A model generated the notes under the pieces. The model saw only the letters and a list, made by a program, of their open reading frames with translations, did no database searches and was not told the origin of the DNA. Shown piece by piece: positions 43,723 to 53,481 of a stretch of 64,000 bases of DNA. How positions within the stretch are numbered: the first letter of the stretch is position 1; each line of letters begins with the position of its first letter. The stretch lies in NCBI RefSeq assembly GCF_009829075.1, contig NZ_WUQZ01000005.1, positions 1 through 64,000 of the forward strand, given 5' to 3'. The translations under genes and the position numbers were made by a program. This stretch comes from Sphingobacterium composti (GTDB lineage: Bacteria > Bacteroidota > Bacteroidia > Sphingobacteriales > Sphingobacteriaceae).

Positions 43723-43801
43723 GAAATTACTTTTTTAAGTTTAACAAAATAGTGACTGCAAAAGTTTATCCAATTTTTTATTTTTGTGAAAATTTTAAGT
43801 T

Positions 43802-44263
43802 TTGTATTCAAAAGAAGAAGCAAGAAATCTAAAAGAAACATTCTGGACTACGTTTGGTCAATATATGTCAGCGGTTCCTTCGGCTGATGGTGATAGGGTA
43901 AATTGGGTTAATTACAAAACTGGAATTAAGCACCTGCATTTTAGGATGGATGCCACGAATAAAATGGCACATATTTATATTGAAATTTCACATCCAGACG
44001 AAAGTATACGTCATCTTATATTTGAGCAATTCAAAGAACTGCAACAAATTTTCCAAGGAATCGTAATTGAAGAATGGGAGTGGGACGAAATGTATTATGA
44101 TGAATATGGTAAAAAGACTGCTCGTATTTCCGCTTCAATAGAAAAAACTTCTATTTTTAATAAGACACAATGGCCAGAGCTAATCAGCTTTTTTAAGCCA
44201 CGTATAATCGCTTTAGACGAATTTTGGTCTATGGCAAAATATTCATTCGACATTTTTAAATAA
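43802..44263 (+). CDS. DUF4268 protein, 153 aa
   Basis: Matches the Bacteroidota DUF4268 pattern: FWTTFGQYM, VNWVNYKTGIKHLHFRMDA, EEWEWDE and FFKPRIIALDEFWSMAKY. The function is unknown; the fold may resemble endonuclease-associated domains. The start is TTG 43802, since no ATG precedes the conserved YSKEEARNL. A TATTTTTG promoter box (43780-43787) sits only 14 bp upstream. The S1/P1 nuclease gene follows after 7 bp and is probably co-transcribed. Confidence 0.8.
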   Translation: MYSKEEARNLKETFWTTFGQYMSAVPSADGDRVNWVNYKTGIKHLHFRMDATNKMAHIYIEISHPDESIRHLIFEQFKELQQIFQGIVIEEWEWDEMYYDEYGKKTARISASIEKTSIFNKTQWPELISFFKPRIIALDEFWSMAKYSFDIFK

Positions 44264-44270
44264 TTAAAAT

Positions 44271-45074
44271 ATGAAAAACAAGTTAAGTGTAATCGTTTTG
44301 TTAGTGAGTTGCATGATATTAAGTCAAATGCAAAAGGCGCAAGCTTGGGGGATGACAGGACATCGTGTGATTGCTGAAATTGCAGAAAGACACTTGAGCA
44401 AAAAAGCTAAAAGGAATATCCAAAAAGTTATTGGAAATCAACATATCGCTTATTGGTCTAATTGGGCTGATTTTATAAAATCAGATACCAGTGCAGCTTT
44501 CAAGAAAACTGCTTCATGGCATTTTGTGAATACTTCCGCAAATTTGACTTACGATCAATTCCATGCAGAATTACAACAATCTCCAGACAACAACTTATAT
44601 AAAGCTTATTTGAATGTGAAAAAAGAGACAATCGAAAAGAAAGATTTGTCTTTAGCACAGCAGCAAGAAAATCTATACTTTATTTTGCATCTTTTTGCTG
44701 ACGCACATCAGCCGATGCACGTAGGTAGAGCAGCAGATTTGGGCGGAAATAAGATTGAAGTTATGTTTTTTGGTCGAAAAACGAATATTCACCGTGTGTG
44801 GGATTCTGACTTGGTAGAAAATGAGCAGTATAGCTATACAGAATATTCCTCTGTGTTGGATATTCACGACAAAAAATTCTATAAAAAATTCAACGTATCA
44901 TTCGAACAAGCTTTGTATGAAACGCATCAATTAGCTAATAAGATTTATGCTGATGTGGAGTATAATGCCAACTTAAGCTATACGTATGTCTATGATTACA
45001 AATATGTAATGGAGGAAGCTTTATTGAAGGCTGGTATTCGCTTAGCAAATGAATTGAATGAGATTTACGGATAA
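44271..45074 (+). CDS. Exported S1/P1-family nuclease, 267 aa
   Basis: The signal peptide ends at AQA, so the mature chain begins WGMTGHR with the Trp1 and His metal ligands of the S1/P1 family. Further ligands are in YWSNWADFIKSD, LHLFADAHQPMHVG and NIHRVWDSDLVE. This is a tri-zinc enzyme cutting single-stranded DNA and RNA, here probably periplasmic or secreted for nucleotide scavenging. Confidence 0.92.
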   Translation: MKNKLSVIVLLVSCMILSQMQKAQAWGMTGHRVIAEIAERHLSKKAKRNIQKVIGNQHIAYWSNWADFIKSDTSAAFKKTASWHFVNTSANLTYDQFHAELQQSPDNNLYKAYLNVKKETIEKKDLSLAQQQENLYFILHLFADAHQPMHVGRAADLGGNKIEVMFFGRKTNIHRVWDSDLVENEQYSYTEYSSVLDIHDKKFYKKFNVSFEQALYETHQLANKIYADVEYNANLSYTYVYDYKYVMEEALLKAGIRLANELNEIYG

Positions 45075-45137
45075 AAACTGATTATTTTTCCTCGTCAAAT
45101 AGTAAAAATTGACTTCCTAATATTAATATCTAAATTG

Positions 45138-45145
45138 TACCTTTG
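45138..45145 (+). promoter_or_regulatory. guaA -7 box TACCTTTG
   Basis: It fits TAnnTTTG and ends only 4 bp before the guaA ATG, so transcription would begin at or next to the start codon (leaderless mRNA). No good -33 box at the usual distance. Confidence 0.5.
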
Positions 45146-45149
45146 CACT

Positions 45150-46700
45150 ATGTCTGAAAAAATTATTATCCTTGATTTTGGTTCACAATATACGCAGCTA
45201 ATTGCTCGTCGTGTGAGAGAACTAAATGTATATTGTGAGATTCATCCTTTTAATAAAGTTCCTGAGTTTGATGACAACGTAAAAGGCGTTATTTTCTCCG
45301 GAAGTCCTTATTCCGTACGTCAAGAAGACGCTCCACAAATTGATTATAAAGCTATTCAATCACGTTTCCCTCTATTAGGTGTTTGTTATGGCGCTCAATA
45401 TTTGGCACAGCAATCAGGTGGTGAAGTATTACCATCAGAAATCCGTGAATATGGCAGAGCTAATTTACAATTTGTCGATGATTCAAATGAATTATTGAAA
45501 GGAATCCCTGCACAGTCGCAGGTATGGATGTCTCATGGGGATACGATCAAAGAAGTTCCAGCAAATTTCAAAGTAATTGCTAGTACAGACAAAGTTCGCG
45601 TAGCTGCTTATCACATAGAAGGTACGAAAACTTACGGTATTCAATTTCATCCGGAAGTAACACATAGTACGGATGGTCAGATTTTGATTAAAAATTTCGT
45701 AGTCGATATCTGTGGTTGTTCACAAGATTGGACTTCTGAATCTTTTGTAGAGTCTACTGTAGCAGAACTTAAGATGCAGTTAGGTAATGATCATGTAATT
45801 ATGGCTTTATCGGGTGGAGTGGACTCAACAGTAGCTGCGGTTTTATTACATCAAGCTATTGGTGAAAGACTACACTGTTTCTTCGTAGATCACGGACTTT
45901 TGCGCAAAAATGAATATGATCAAGTATTAGATTCATACAAAAATATGGGTCTTAATATTAAAGGTGTCAATGCAAAAGAATCATTCTTTAATAAATTGGC
46001 GGGAGTTTCAGAACCAGAAGCTAAACGTAAAATTATTGGCGGAGCATTTATTGATGTATTTGATCAGGCTTCAAAAGATATTCAAAAAGAATTGCCAGAA
46101 GGAGCAGAGGCTAGATGGTTAGGTCAAGGTACAATTTACCCTGATATTATTGAGTCAATATCAGTAAAAGGACCTTCTGCTACAATTAAATCGCATCATA
46201 ATGTTGGAGGTCTTCCTGATTATATGAAATTAAAGGTTATTGAGCCTTTAAAAACATTATTCAAAGATGAAGTTCGTCGTGTCGGAAAGACTTTAAATGT
46301 TGATCCTAATATTCTAAATAGACATCCATTTCCTGGACCTGGATTAGGAATTCGTATTTTAGGTGATATTACAGAAGAAAAGGTACGAATTTTGCAGGAT
46401 GCAGATGATATTTATATTCGTAATCTGAAGGAATCTGGTTGGTACGATAAAGTATGGCAAGCAGGAACAATCTTTTTACCAGTACAATCCGTAGGAGTGA
46501 TGGGGGATGAGCGTACTTACGAACACGTAGTAGCATTGAGAGCCGTAGGATCATTGGATGGTATGACAGCAGATTGGATTCACTTACCGTATGAGTTATT
46601 AGCTAAGATTTCGAATGAAATAATAAATCATGTTAAAGGAATCAATAGGGTCGTGTATGACATCAGTTCAAAACCACCAGCTACAATTGAGTGGGAATAA
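45150..46700 (+). CDS. guaA: GMP synthase (glutamine-hydrolysing), 516 aa
   Basis: Makes GMP from XMP, glutamine and ATP. Glutamine amidotransferase domain with [12 protein letters not shown] (Cys nucleophile) and [11 protein letters not shown] (His, Glu), ATP-pyrophosphatase domain with [15 protein letters not shown], and dimerisation domain ending PPATIEWE. The ATG at 45150 ([15 protein letters not shown]) is chosen over an upstream TTG that lies in the promoter box. Confidence 0.97.
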   Translation: MSEKIIILDFGSQYTQLIARRVRELNVYCEIHPFNKVPEFDDNVKGVIFSGSPYSVRQEDAPQIDYKAIQSRFPLLGVCYGAQYLAQQSGGEVLPSEIREYGRANLQFVDDSNELLKGIPAQSQVWMSHGDTIKEVPANFKVIASTDKVRVAAYHIEGTKTYGIQFHPEVTHSTDGQILIKNFVVDICGCSQDWTSESFVESTVAELKMQLGNDHVIMALSGGVDSTVAAVLLHQAIGERLHCFFVDHGLLRKNEYDQVLDSYKNMGLNIKGVNAKESFFNKLAGVSEPEAKRKIIGGAFIDVFDQASKDIQKELPEGAEARWLGQGTIYPDIIESISVKGPSATIKSHHNVGGLPDYMKLKVIEPLKTLFKDEVRRVGKTLNVDPNILNRHPFPGPGLGIRILGDITEEKVRILQDADDIYIRNLKESGWYDKVWQAGTIFLPVQSVGVMGDERTYEHVVALRAVGSLDGMTADWIHLPYELLAKISNEIINHVKGINRVVYDISSKPPATIEWE

Positions 46701-46704
46701 TAAT

Positions 46705-47958
46705 TTGAGAAAATCTTATTTAATATATGCAGTTTCTTTACTTTTAGGGGTATCAGCTTGTACTCCTAAAAGTACTGTTTTACGTGCGCCAAGTAATCCT
46801 GGACAGGTAACAAGCACGGAATCTAATACCGCAAAAACCGAAGAAGAAAAGGCTGCAGCCACGAAAGAAGCAGAAGAGAAAGAAAGAAGAATAGCTGCTG
46901 AACGAAGCATTGCTTTATTGTTACCTTTTCAACTTGATAATATTAATAAGTTGGGGGTTCAAGAAAGTGATGTGAAACGCTCTGCACTGGCATTAGATTT
47001 TTATCAAGGTTTTCAATTAGGATTGAATGAGGTTAGTAGAAACGCGAAACCTTATAGTTTAAAAGTTATTGATTCTAAGGATAATGTATACTTTAATTCA
47101 ACTCTTGCTTCATCTGAGGAAATAGATCAAGTAGGGTTAGTAGTTGGTCCTATTTATCCAATTGAGATAAAAGCTTTTGGCAACAACTTGCCAAATAAGG
47201 ATAAACTTATTATTAGTCCTTTGGCTGCATCTCCAGCTTCTGAATTTGGGTTAAATAATTTAGTTACTATTACCCCATCCATTAAATCTCATACCAATGG
47301 TATCGCTAAGCGCGTAGCAAAGGATTTTATAACGGGTGATATTATTATTATTTACAACACTTCAGATAATGATAGCCGTCAATTTTTGAGTGGTATGTTA
47401 AATGCCGTAAAGGAGTATAAATCTACTGTCAATATTGTTTCAGTTTCTACTTTAGCTCAGCTAAATGAAAAATTATCTCAAACTGGTACGAATTTAGTAA
47501 TTAGCGGAACGACTGATAAAACGCAATTGAATAATTTGATTAGTAATCTTTCAAAAAGAAATACTGAATCATATAATTCTATAAAATTGTACGGTCATCC
47601 ACTATGGGATAGATTCGATTTCAGCAATCATACTAACTTCTATAATTTGAATCCGATAATTACTAGTGAAAGTAGTTATAAGCCTTGGACAGCCACAGCG
47701 CGTAATTTCAAAGAATTATACAAGCAAAAATTTGGTGTGCTTCCATCAGATCAATCGTTCAAAGGTTATGATGTTGCTGTTTACTTTGGAAGATTAATTG
47801 ATAAATACGGTGTCGACAATATAAAATCAAAATTGACAGAAGAGAGTTATACGGGCCTATTCAATACCTACAAATTCATTTACAATGATAACTGGGGATT
47901 CACCAATGAAGCAGTATCTTACAAAGAATATATGCATGGTGCATTCCAATTACAATAA
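46705..47958 (+). CDS. Periplasmic-binding-protein-like lipoprotein, 417 aa
   Basis: Signal with lipobox VSAC, then a Lys/Glu-rich helix, then a type-1 periplasmic-binding fold (IALLLPFQLDNINK, FYQGFQLGLNEV, VGPIYPIEIKAFG, IISPLAASPASEFG) like LivK/LppC. No transporter genes are adjacent, so it may be a structural or sensory relative and not an ABC receptor. In related genomes such domains often follow LysM domains, absent here. TTG 46705, 4 bp after guaA, is preferred because the signal peptide begins there. Confidence 0.75.
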   Translation: MRKSYLIYAVSLLLGVSACTPKSTVLRAPSNPGQVTSTESNTAKTEEEKAAATKEAEEKERRIAAERSIALLLPFQLDNINKLGVQESDVKRSALALDFYQGFQLGLNEVSRNAKPYSLKVIDSKDNVYFNSTLASSEEIDQVGLVVGPIYPIEIKAFGNNLPNKDKLIISPLAASPASEFGLNNLVTITPSIKSHTNGIAKRVAKDFITGDIIIIYNTSDNDSRQFLSGMLNAVKEYKSTVNIVSVSTLAQLNEKLSQTGTNLVISGTTDKTQLNNLISNLSKRNTESYNSIKLYGHPLWDRFDFSNHTNFYNLNPIITSESSYKPWTATARNFKELYKQKFGVLPSDQSFKGYDVAVYFGRLIDKYGVDNIKSKLTEESYTGLFNTYKFIYNDNWGFTNEAVSYKEYMHGAFQLQ

Positions 47959-47963
47959 TTTTT

Positions 47964-49142
47964 ATGATAATTAATGAAAATCGTGTGGCTCAACATGTTC
48001 GGAACTTTGAACGTGCTTTGAGTAGATATAATTACAACGAGCCCATGTCTCGATATCTAGCGCGCTTTTTTAAAGAAAATAAACAAATGGGGTCATCTGA
48101 TAGAAAGATGACCTCTCGTTTTATTTATAACTATTTCAGATTAGGAAATGCGCTTAAAAGCGAATCAGTGTTTTCAAGACTTATTTATGCTGAGTTTTTA
48201 TGTGAATCAATTTCTCCGTTGGTTACTATTCATAAGGAGGAGTTGGCAAAGCACTTAACAAAACCATTGCTTGAGAAAGTTGATATTTTGAAGTCTTACA
48301 TTGGGTTTGATGTAAATGATGTATTTCCTTTGCATGAAAGCTTATCGACAGATTTAATTAAGGAAAAATTTGTATGTAGTCATTTTATTCAACCTGATTT
48401 ATTTATCCGAATCAAACGTGGAAATGAAAGTGAAGTACTTTCAGCCTTAGAAGCAAAAGAGTTTCCATATAAATTGATAAATACTAATACTTTAGCGCTT
48501 CCTAATGGCTTTAGATTGCAAGATTTTCCAAAATTAGCTGGAAAATTTGAGGTGCAAGATTTATCTTCACAACACACTATTGACTTTATGAAATCAAGTC
48601 CAAATGAAAATTGGTGGGATGCATGTGCTGCATCGGGGGGTAAAGCTTTGATGTTTTTGGATAAATATCCGTCAGCTAAATTATTAGTATCAGATATTAG
48701 ATTGTCTATATTAAGAAATTTAAACGAGCGTTTTGATAAGGCGAGTGTTCATGCTCCCTCACGTCAGAAAGTTTTGGATTTGACGAATGATACTTCAATT
48801 ATATTAGGAAAGGAAGAATTTGATGGTATTATATTAGATGTTCCTTGCTCGGGTTCTGGAACTTGGGGAAGAACACCAGAAATGTTACAACAGATAACGG
48901 CTGAAAAATTGGAAGAGTTTTCAGAGTTACAAAAGCGTATAGCATCTAATGTCGTAAAACATCTTAAAATTGGTAAACCATTGGTATATATCACTTGCTC
49001 TGTTTATAAAAAAGAAAATGAAGAGGTGGTGCAATATTTAGTTGATCAATTTCAGTTTGAAATAGAGAAAGTGGAACTAATTAGAGGATACGAAAATAAA
49101 GCTGATAGTATGTTTGCGGCGCGATTAATCCGTAAAAACTAA
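47964..49142 (+). CDS. RsmB/NOP-family RNA (cytosine-5) methyltransferase, 392 aa
   Basis: SAM-binding motif WWDACAASGGKALMFLDKYP, then FDGIILDVPCSGSGTWGRTPE with the motif IV Pro-Cys and YITCSVYKKENEE with the catalytic motif VI Cys, the two-cysteine layout of m5C RNA methyltransferases. The N-terminal helical region replaces the NusB-like domain of E. coli RsmB in part. The target is probably 16S rRNA but unproven. Its stop overlaps that of the convergent usp gene. Confidence 0.9.
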   Translation: MIINENRVAQHVRNFERALSRYNYNEPMSRYLARFFKENKQMGSSDRKMTSRFIYNYFRLGNALKSESVFSRLIYAEFLCESISPLVTIHKEELAKHLTKPLLEKVDILKSYIGFDVNDVFPLHESLSTDLIKEKFVCSHFIQPDLFIRIKRGNESEVLSALEAKEFPYKLINTNTLALPNGFRLQDFPKLAGKFEVQDLSSQHTIDFMKSSPNENWWDACAASGGKALMFLDKYPSAKLLVSDIRLSILRNLNERFDKASVHAPSRQKVLDLTNDTSIILGKEEFDGIILDVPCSGSGTWGRTPEMLQQITAEKLEEFSELQKRIASNVVKHLKIGKPLVYITCSVYKKENEEVVQYLVDQFQFEIEKVELIRGYENKADSMFAARLIRKN

Positions 49143-49600
49143 TTACAATGTATGGGCACTACAAGGACTGGACAAGTCGCCTTGCGAATAACAGATTCTG
49201 ACACACTACCTGAGATAAAGTGATCAAATCCAGATCGTCCATTAGAACCCATAACTATTAAATCAGCAGACCATTCATCAGCTAGTAGTAGAATTTCTTC
49301 CTTAATATTTCCTATTCGTGTGAATGTAAATGTTTCAAAGTTATAGCTAAATTCGTTTGCTATTTTAGCTATAAATTGTTCAGCTGTATTTTGTTGTATT
49401 TCTGTTATTTCTGGAACTATTATAGCTTGTTGACCTAAAAGAGGATCTGCACCATAGGTGGTAGGACTAGCAGGAGGTACTACAGTCAAAAGTGCAAGAG
49501 AAATGTCTTCATTTGCAATCATTTCTTTAGCATAGTTCACAATTTTATCTGTGCAAGGTGAGTCATCTAGAGCTAACAAAATGCGACGAAATTTTTTCAT
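49139..49600 (-). CDS. Universal stress protein (UspA family), 153 aa
   Basis: UspA fold with the ATP-binding signature GSNGRSGFDHFISGSVSESV (G-2x-G-9x-GS) and the start RRILLALDDSPCTDK. Single-domain cytosolic dimer involved in stress survival. Separated from the divergent NlpC/P60 gene by 80 bp. Confidence 0.92.
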   Translation of the reverse strand: MKKFRRILLALDDSPCTDKIVNYAKEMIANEDISLALLTVVPPASPTTYGADPLLGQQAIIVPEITEIQQNTAEQFIAKIANEFSYNFETFTFTRIGNIKEEILLLADEWSADLIVMGSNGRSGFDHFISGSVSESVIRKATCPVLVVPIHCN

Positions 49601-49680
49601 ATCCTTATTATTTAGTTCATTTAAAAAGTATCTTAGTAAGAATAAAACAATTGAAAAGGTGTTAATGTTTTTAAGAATAA

Positions 49681-50436
49681 ATGCCCATGGATATTTCAGC
49701 CTGTAATCTCAATATAGTACCCCTTCGTGCAGAAGCATCTCATCGGAGTGAAATGGTATCGCAAGTGTTATTTGGTGAACAATTCGAAATTTTGGAAGAA
49801 GGATCAGATTTCACTAAGATTAAACTATCAGATACCAAGTATGTGGGATGGATTCAAAATAATCAATTTGGATCTCTAGTATTATCAGGTGTAAAAACAG
49901 ATAGTATCGTTGATCTAGGAGGAGCAAATGCAATATCTGCTGCAAAGACTATAAATTTACTTCATGGCACTACCGTAACAGGTAATTCAATTACAATTGG
50001 TCAAGATACATATATTATCGAAGGTGCGATTCGAGAGACAAACATTGGTGATTTTAATAAAGAGTTCCCTAAACTTATTCAACATTATAAAGACACTCCA
50101 TACATGTGGGGAGGAAGATCGCGATATGGGATTGATTGTTCTGGATTTAGTCAATTAATCTATAAGCATTTTGGAATAGCATTATTAAGAGATGCTTATC
50201 AGCAAGCGGAAAGTGGACAAAGCGTTGATTTTCTTCCAGAAATATTACCAGGAGATTTAGCTTTTTTTGACAATGAAGCGGGCAAAATAACCCACGTAGG
50301 AGTAATGATAGATCATGAAACAATCATTCATGCCGCTGGGAGAGTGAGAATTGATAAAATGGATAATCAAGGAATCTTTAATACTGAATTGAATCGGTAT
50401 ACACATAATCTACGTATCGTAAAACGTTATTTTTAA
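49681..50436 (+). CDS. NlpC/P60 (C40) peptidase with SH3 domain, 251 aa
   Basis: N-terminal SH3b-like domain (residues 10-75, NIVPLRAEASHRSEMVSQVL), then a C40 cysteine peptidase with GIDCSGFSQLIY (Cys), ITHVGVMID (His) and IIHAAGRVRID. It cuts gamma-D-Glu-diaminopimelate bonds in cell-wall peptides. No signal peptide is seen, suggesting cytosolic muropeptide recycling like YkfC. The ATG at 49687 is an alternative. Confidence 0.9.
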   Translation: MPMDISACNLNIVPLRAEASHRSEMVSQVLFGEQFEILEEGSDFTKIKLSDTKYVGWIQNNQFGSLVLSGVKTDSIVDLGGANAISAAKTINLLHGTTVTGNSITIGQDTYIIEGAIRETNIGDFNKEFPKLIQHYKDTPYMWGGRSRYGIDCSGFSQLIYKHFGIALLRDAYQQAESGQSVDFLPEILPGDLAFFDNEAGKITHVGVMIDHETIIHAAGRVRIDKMDNQGIFNTELNRYTHNLRIVKRYF

Positions 50437-50448
50437 TTATTAATCCCA

Positions 50449-51450
50449 ATGATTTTACAAGCAAATAATTATTATAATTTAGCTAGTTCGCAATTATTTC
50501 CATTCAACATTACTAATATTTCTACAAGCAACAATGGTGAGGCCATTGACTTAGCAACCCATGCTTATCACTTTGTTCTTAAAGAAAATTATTCAGAAGC
50601 TATAGAAACTTATAGTAAAGCTATACAGCAATATCCAGAACAGCCTTTCTTCTATGCCTGCCGCTCTATTCTTCATAACTTTAATGGAGACGACGAAAGT
50701 GCATATTATGATTATCAGATAGCAAAAAGAGTAGACTTTAATTATCATCATTATTTAGAGTGGTTAGAAAATCAAGGTGAGATGGTGGAATCACCAGAAT
50801 TAGTAGAGCTGAATGCTGCAATTCAGTCACAAACTGAAAATGCACAATTATTCATAAACAGAGCAATGTTGCAAGTTCAGCATTTCAACTATGCCGAAGC
50901 AATAAGTGATTACTCAAATGCATTCGTGTTGAATAGTGATGTAAATATTCTAATTTCTCGTGCTGCCATTTATATGTATATTCTACAATACGATAAGGCA
51001 TTGGCCGACTTAGATTTGGTTACAGAAAGTAATCCTTCTGTTCAAGCATATCTTTATCGAGCAAAACTATTCATGGCTATTAAAGAATTTGATTTGGCAT
51101 TAAGAGATTTTGATGTGGCATTGCAATTGGATAGTTCTGACGTTTCAATATACGAAGAACGCGCTCAATTATATGAAAACATAGAACAATTTGATAAAGC
51201 TATAGCCGATTATTCTACAATTATTAATGCAAATAAAGATGATTTTTACGCCTATGTGTTGAGAGCTGATGTCTATGAAAAAACTCACAATTGGAAAGAA
51301 GCTATTTCAGATTATTCTGAAGCAATTCGCTTGAACCCTTATTACTCAGACTTGTACCAATATCGTGCAACATTATTTGAAAAAACTGGTGACAGCGAAT
51401 CGGCCGCAGCGGATTTTGCAAAATTTGAAGAATTAGAAGATGAAGACTAG
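50449..51450 (+). CDS. Tetratricopeptide-repeat protein, 333 aa
   Basis: At least six TPR units, e.g. YSEAIETYSKAIQQYPEQPF, YAEAISDYSNAFVLNSDVNI, FDLALRDFDVALQLDSSDVS and WKEAISDYSEAIRLNPYYSD. No signal peptide or membrane segment. A protein-interaction scaffold of unknown partner. Starts 12 bp after the NlpC/P60 gene and is probably co-transcribed with it. Confidence 0.88.
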   Translation: MILQANNYYNLASSQLFPFNITNISTSNNGEAIDLATHAYHFVLKENYSEAIETYSKAIQQYPEQPFFYACRSILHNFNGDDESAYYDYQIAKRVDFNYHHYLEWLENQGEMVESPELVELNAAIQSQTENAQLFINRAMLQVQHFNYAEAISDYSNAFVLNSDVNILISRAAIYMYILQYDKALADLDLVTESNPSVQAYLYRAKLFMAIKEFDLALRDFDVALQLDSSDVSIYEERAQLYENIEQFDKAIADYSTIINANKDDFYAYVLRADVYEKTHNWKEAISDYSEAIRLNPYYSDLYQYRATLFEKTGDSESAAADFAKFEELEDED

Positions 51451-51499
51451 CGTTAAACTATTGGTTAAAAGTGAAGTCCAAGTCAAAAAATAATAATAA

Positions 51500-51859
51500 A
51501 TGAAACAAACTTATTTAAAGAAAGCATTTAAATTATTCAGCGCTTATAAAGCACATCAGCTGACTGTAGATGATTTGAACCAGGCAGATGCTAAAGCATT
51601 AAACTTGGATGAAAAGATGGGTGATTTCAAGGTATTGGTTAATATGGCCAAAGACGTTATGGCTGGGAAATTTAAAGTCAATACATGGAATGCTTCAATT
51701 ATCGTAGCGACAATTATTTACGTAGTTTCTCCGATAGACGCCATCCCAGATCTGATACCGGTATTAGGATGGTTGGATGATGTTACTATTGTAGGTTATG
51801 CACTGACAAAGCTTTCCGAAGAAATGAAACGTTATAAAGAATCAATGAATTCTATATAA
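51500..51859 (+). CDS. YkvA-family DUF1232 membrane protein, 119 aa
   Basis: The DUF1232 hallmark YVVSPIDAIPDLIPVLGWLDDVTIVG forms a hydrophobic hairpin after a basic helical N-terminus. Function unknown in general. Followed by a strong terminator. Confidence 0.88.
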   Translation: MKQTYLKKAFKLFSAYKAHQLTVDDLNQADAKALNLDEKMGDFKVLVNMAKDVMAGKFKVNTWNASIIVATIIYVVSPIDAIPDLIPVLGWLDDVTIVGYALTKLSEEMKRYKESMNSI

Positions 51860-51885
51860 CTTAAACAAATATTATTATTTATGTA

Positions 51886-51911
51886 GCCGTATAAGAAATT
51901 ATACGGCTTTT
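51886..51911 (+). terminator. Terminator after the DUF1232 gene
   Basis: Perfect stem GCCGTATAA/TTATACGGC with loop GAAA, then TTTT. Confidence 0.85.
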
Positions 51912-51927
51912 CTATTATTTTTACGCT

Positions 51928-52362
51928 ATGTCAAAATCCAACAGCTACCTAAAAAAAATAAAAGACTTAGCCGCGAAAAATTTATCAGAGGGTGTTGAGT
52001 TTTTAGCAAAGAATGCACAAAGAGAGAAAGTTATAACCCTAGCATCTGGTTTGCAATATGAAATCATTCATCAAGGCGATGGAGATATTCCAACAGCTAA
52101 AGATAAAGTCTTATGTCACTATAAAGGCACTTTGCTAAATGGCGAAGTTTTCGATAGTTCTTACAAAAGGAAACGCCCAGAAGCATTTTTTGTAAAAGAA
52201 TTAATCAAAGGTTGGCAAGAAGCATTAACATTGATGCCAGTAGGGAGTAAATGGATTATTTATGTACCTCATAATCTTGCTTATGGTTTTGAATCATTGA
52301 CTCCTACTAGTGGAGGGAATTGTACACTGATTTTCGAGATGGAACTAATATCAATTTTATAG
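51928..52362 (+). CDS. FKBP-type peptidyl-prolyl isomerase, 144 aa
   Basis: FKBP domain with VLCHYKGTLLNGEVFDSSYK, GWQEALTLMPVGSKWIIYVP and LAYGFE. The helical N-terminus resembles the FkpA/Mip dimer region but is short. There is no signal peptide, so it is probably cytosolic. One base separates it from the following serine hydrolase gene. Confidence 0.92.
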   Translation: MSKSNSYLKKIKDLAAKNLSEGVEFLAKNAQREKVITLASGLQYEIIHQGDGDIPTAKDKVLCHYKGTLLNGEVFDSSYKRKRPEAFFVKELIKGWQEALTLMPVGSKWIIYVPHNLAYGFESLTPTSGGNCTLIFEMELISIL

Positions 52363-52363
52363 T

Positions 52364-53455
52364 ATGTTAAAATCAATATTGTTTGCAGTAAGTATGCTTG
52401 TATATACATTAAGTTTTAGCCAAACTTACCGTAATATTTTATCAAATTATTACGCGGACTCTACCAAACCAGGAGGAGTATTATTATTCAAAAGCGATTC
52501 CAAAAATGAAAGTGTTTATACTGGTGTTGCTCATGTAGAAAAACAAATTTTAATAGCAGCGGATACTAGATTTAGAATGGCGTCAGTTAGCAAGAATTTC
52601 ACGGCGATGGCTTTGTATATGCTAATTCAAGATGGCAAAATTAGTTTTGAAACACCAATTCGATCCATCATTCCAGAATTACCTCAGCGATGTTCAGCTA
52701 TTCAAATCAAACATCTTTTAAACCATAGTTCTGGACTTGTTGATTATGAAAATGTAATCCCTTCTTCACAAAAAGATCAATTAGCTGATAAAGATGTCTT
52801 GACTTTAGTTCAAGATATAGACACCGTTTATTTTGAAGCTGGTACTAGTTTTCGATACAGTAATACAGCATATTGTTTACTTTCTCTAATTGTTGAGCGA
52901 GTAACTAATCAATCATATGAAGATTTTTGTAAACAAAGAATTTTCGATAAGCTGAATATGACAGGTGCACAGATTTCTGCTCCTAGTAATTTAGAGGACA
53001 GAGCTTATGGTTATAAAATTAGAAATTCATCATTCTTCTTTGCCGACCAAAGCATAACCTCTGCAACAAGGGGAGATGGTGGGGTATATATATCAGCTCA
53101 AGATTTTGCAAAATGGATGGATAAAAATAATTCTTTATTTACTGCACAGTTTTATGCTGATTTAGAAAAATATAAAATATTAGTCAAAGATAATGTTTAC
53201 TATAGTTTAGGATTGTTTTTTACAAAATCATCAGATGGATATTTCACATTATTTCATTCAGGAGAAAGTACAGGATTCCATAATATCTTTTTATTCCAAC
53301 CGCAACGTAATTATGGAATATCCTTGTTTACTAACAGAGATGATTTATTAATTTCAGATATTTTCCAAGAAGTAATGAATTCAGAAAAAGTTTATTTACC
53401 AAATCTTAATGATCCGTTATTCATATGGTTGACAAAAGTGTATAGTAATGAATAA
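52364..53455 (+). CDS. Exported beta-lactamase-family serine hydrolase, 363 aa
   Basis: Signal peptide (ends near LSFSQ) and class C-type fold: SVSK (nucleophile Ser and Lys), YSNTAYCLLS (YxN) and HSGESTGFHN (HxG, replacing KTG). Such proteins are D-Ala-D-Ala carboxypeptidases or esterases more often than antibiotic-degrading enzymes; resistance should not be inferred. Co-transcribed with the FKBP gene. Confidence 0.88.
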   Translation: MLKSILFAVSMLVYTLSFSQTYRNILSNYYADSTKPGGVLLFKSDSKNESVYTGVAHVEKQILIAADTRFRMASVSKNFTAMALYMLIQDGKISFETPIRSIIPELPQRCSAIQIKHLLNHSSGLVDYENVIPSSQKDQLADKDVLTLVQDIDTVYFEAGTSFRYSNTAYCLLSLIVERVTNQSYEDFCKQRIFDKLNMTGAQISAPSNLEDRAYGYKIRNSSFFFADQSITSATRGDGGVYISAQDFAKWMDKNNSLFTAQFYADLEKYKILVKDNVYYSLGLFFTKSSDGYFTLFHSGESTGFHNIFLFQPQRNYGISLFTNRDDLLISDIFQEVMNSEKVYLPNLNDPLFIWLTKVYSNE

Positions 53456-53456
53456 A

Positions 53457-53481
53457 GGAAAGCTTAAAGCTTTCCCTTTTT
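53457..53481. terminator. Convergent terminator
   Basis: GGAAAGCTT/AAGCTTTCC stem with a minimal loop, then T6, between convergent genes. Confidence 0.75.

Noticed and set aside
51460-51485. AAGTCCAA outside the island
   Set aside because: Only the last few bases of the right arm match; no core or left arm, and it overlaps the end of the TPR gene region.
52364-53455. Antibiotic-resistance beta-lactamase
   Set aside because: The fold matches, but the HSG motif and context fit a general serine hydrolase; resistance cannot be claimed.
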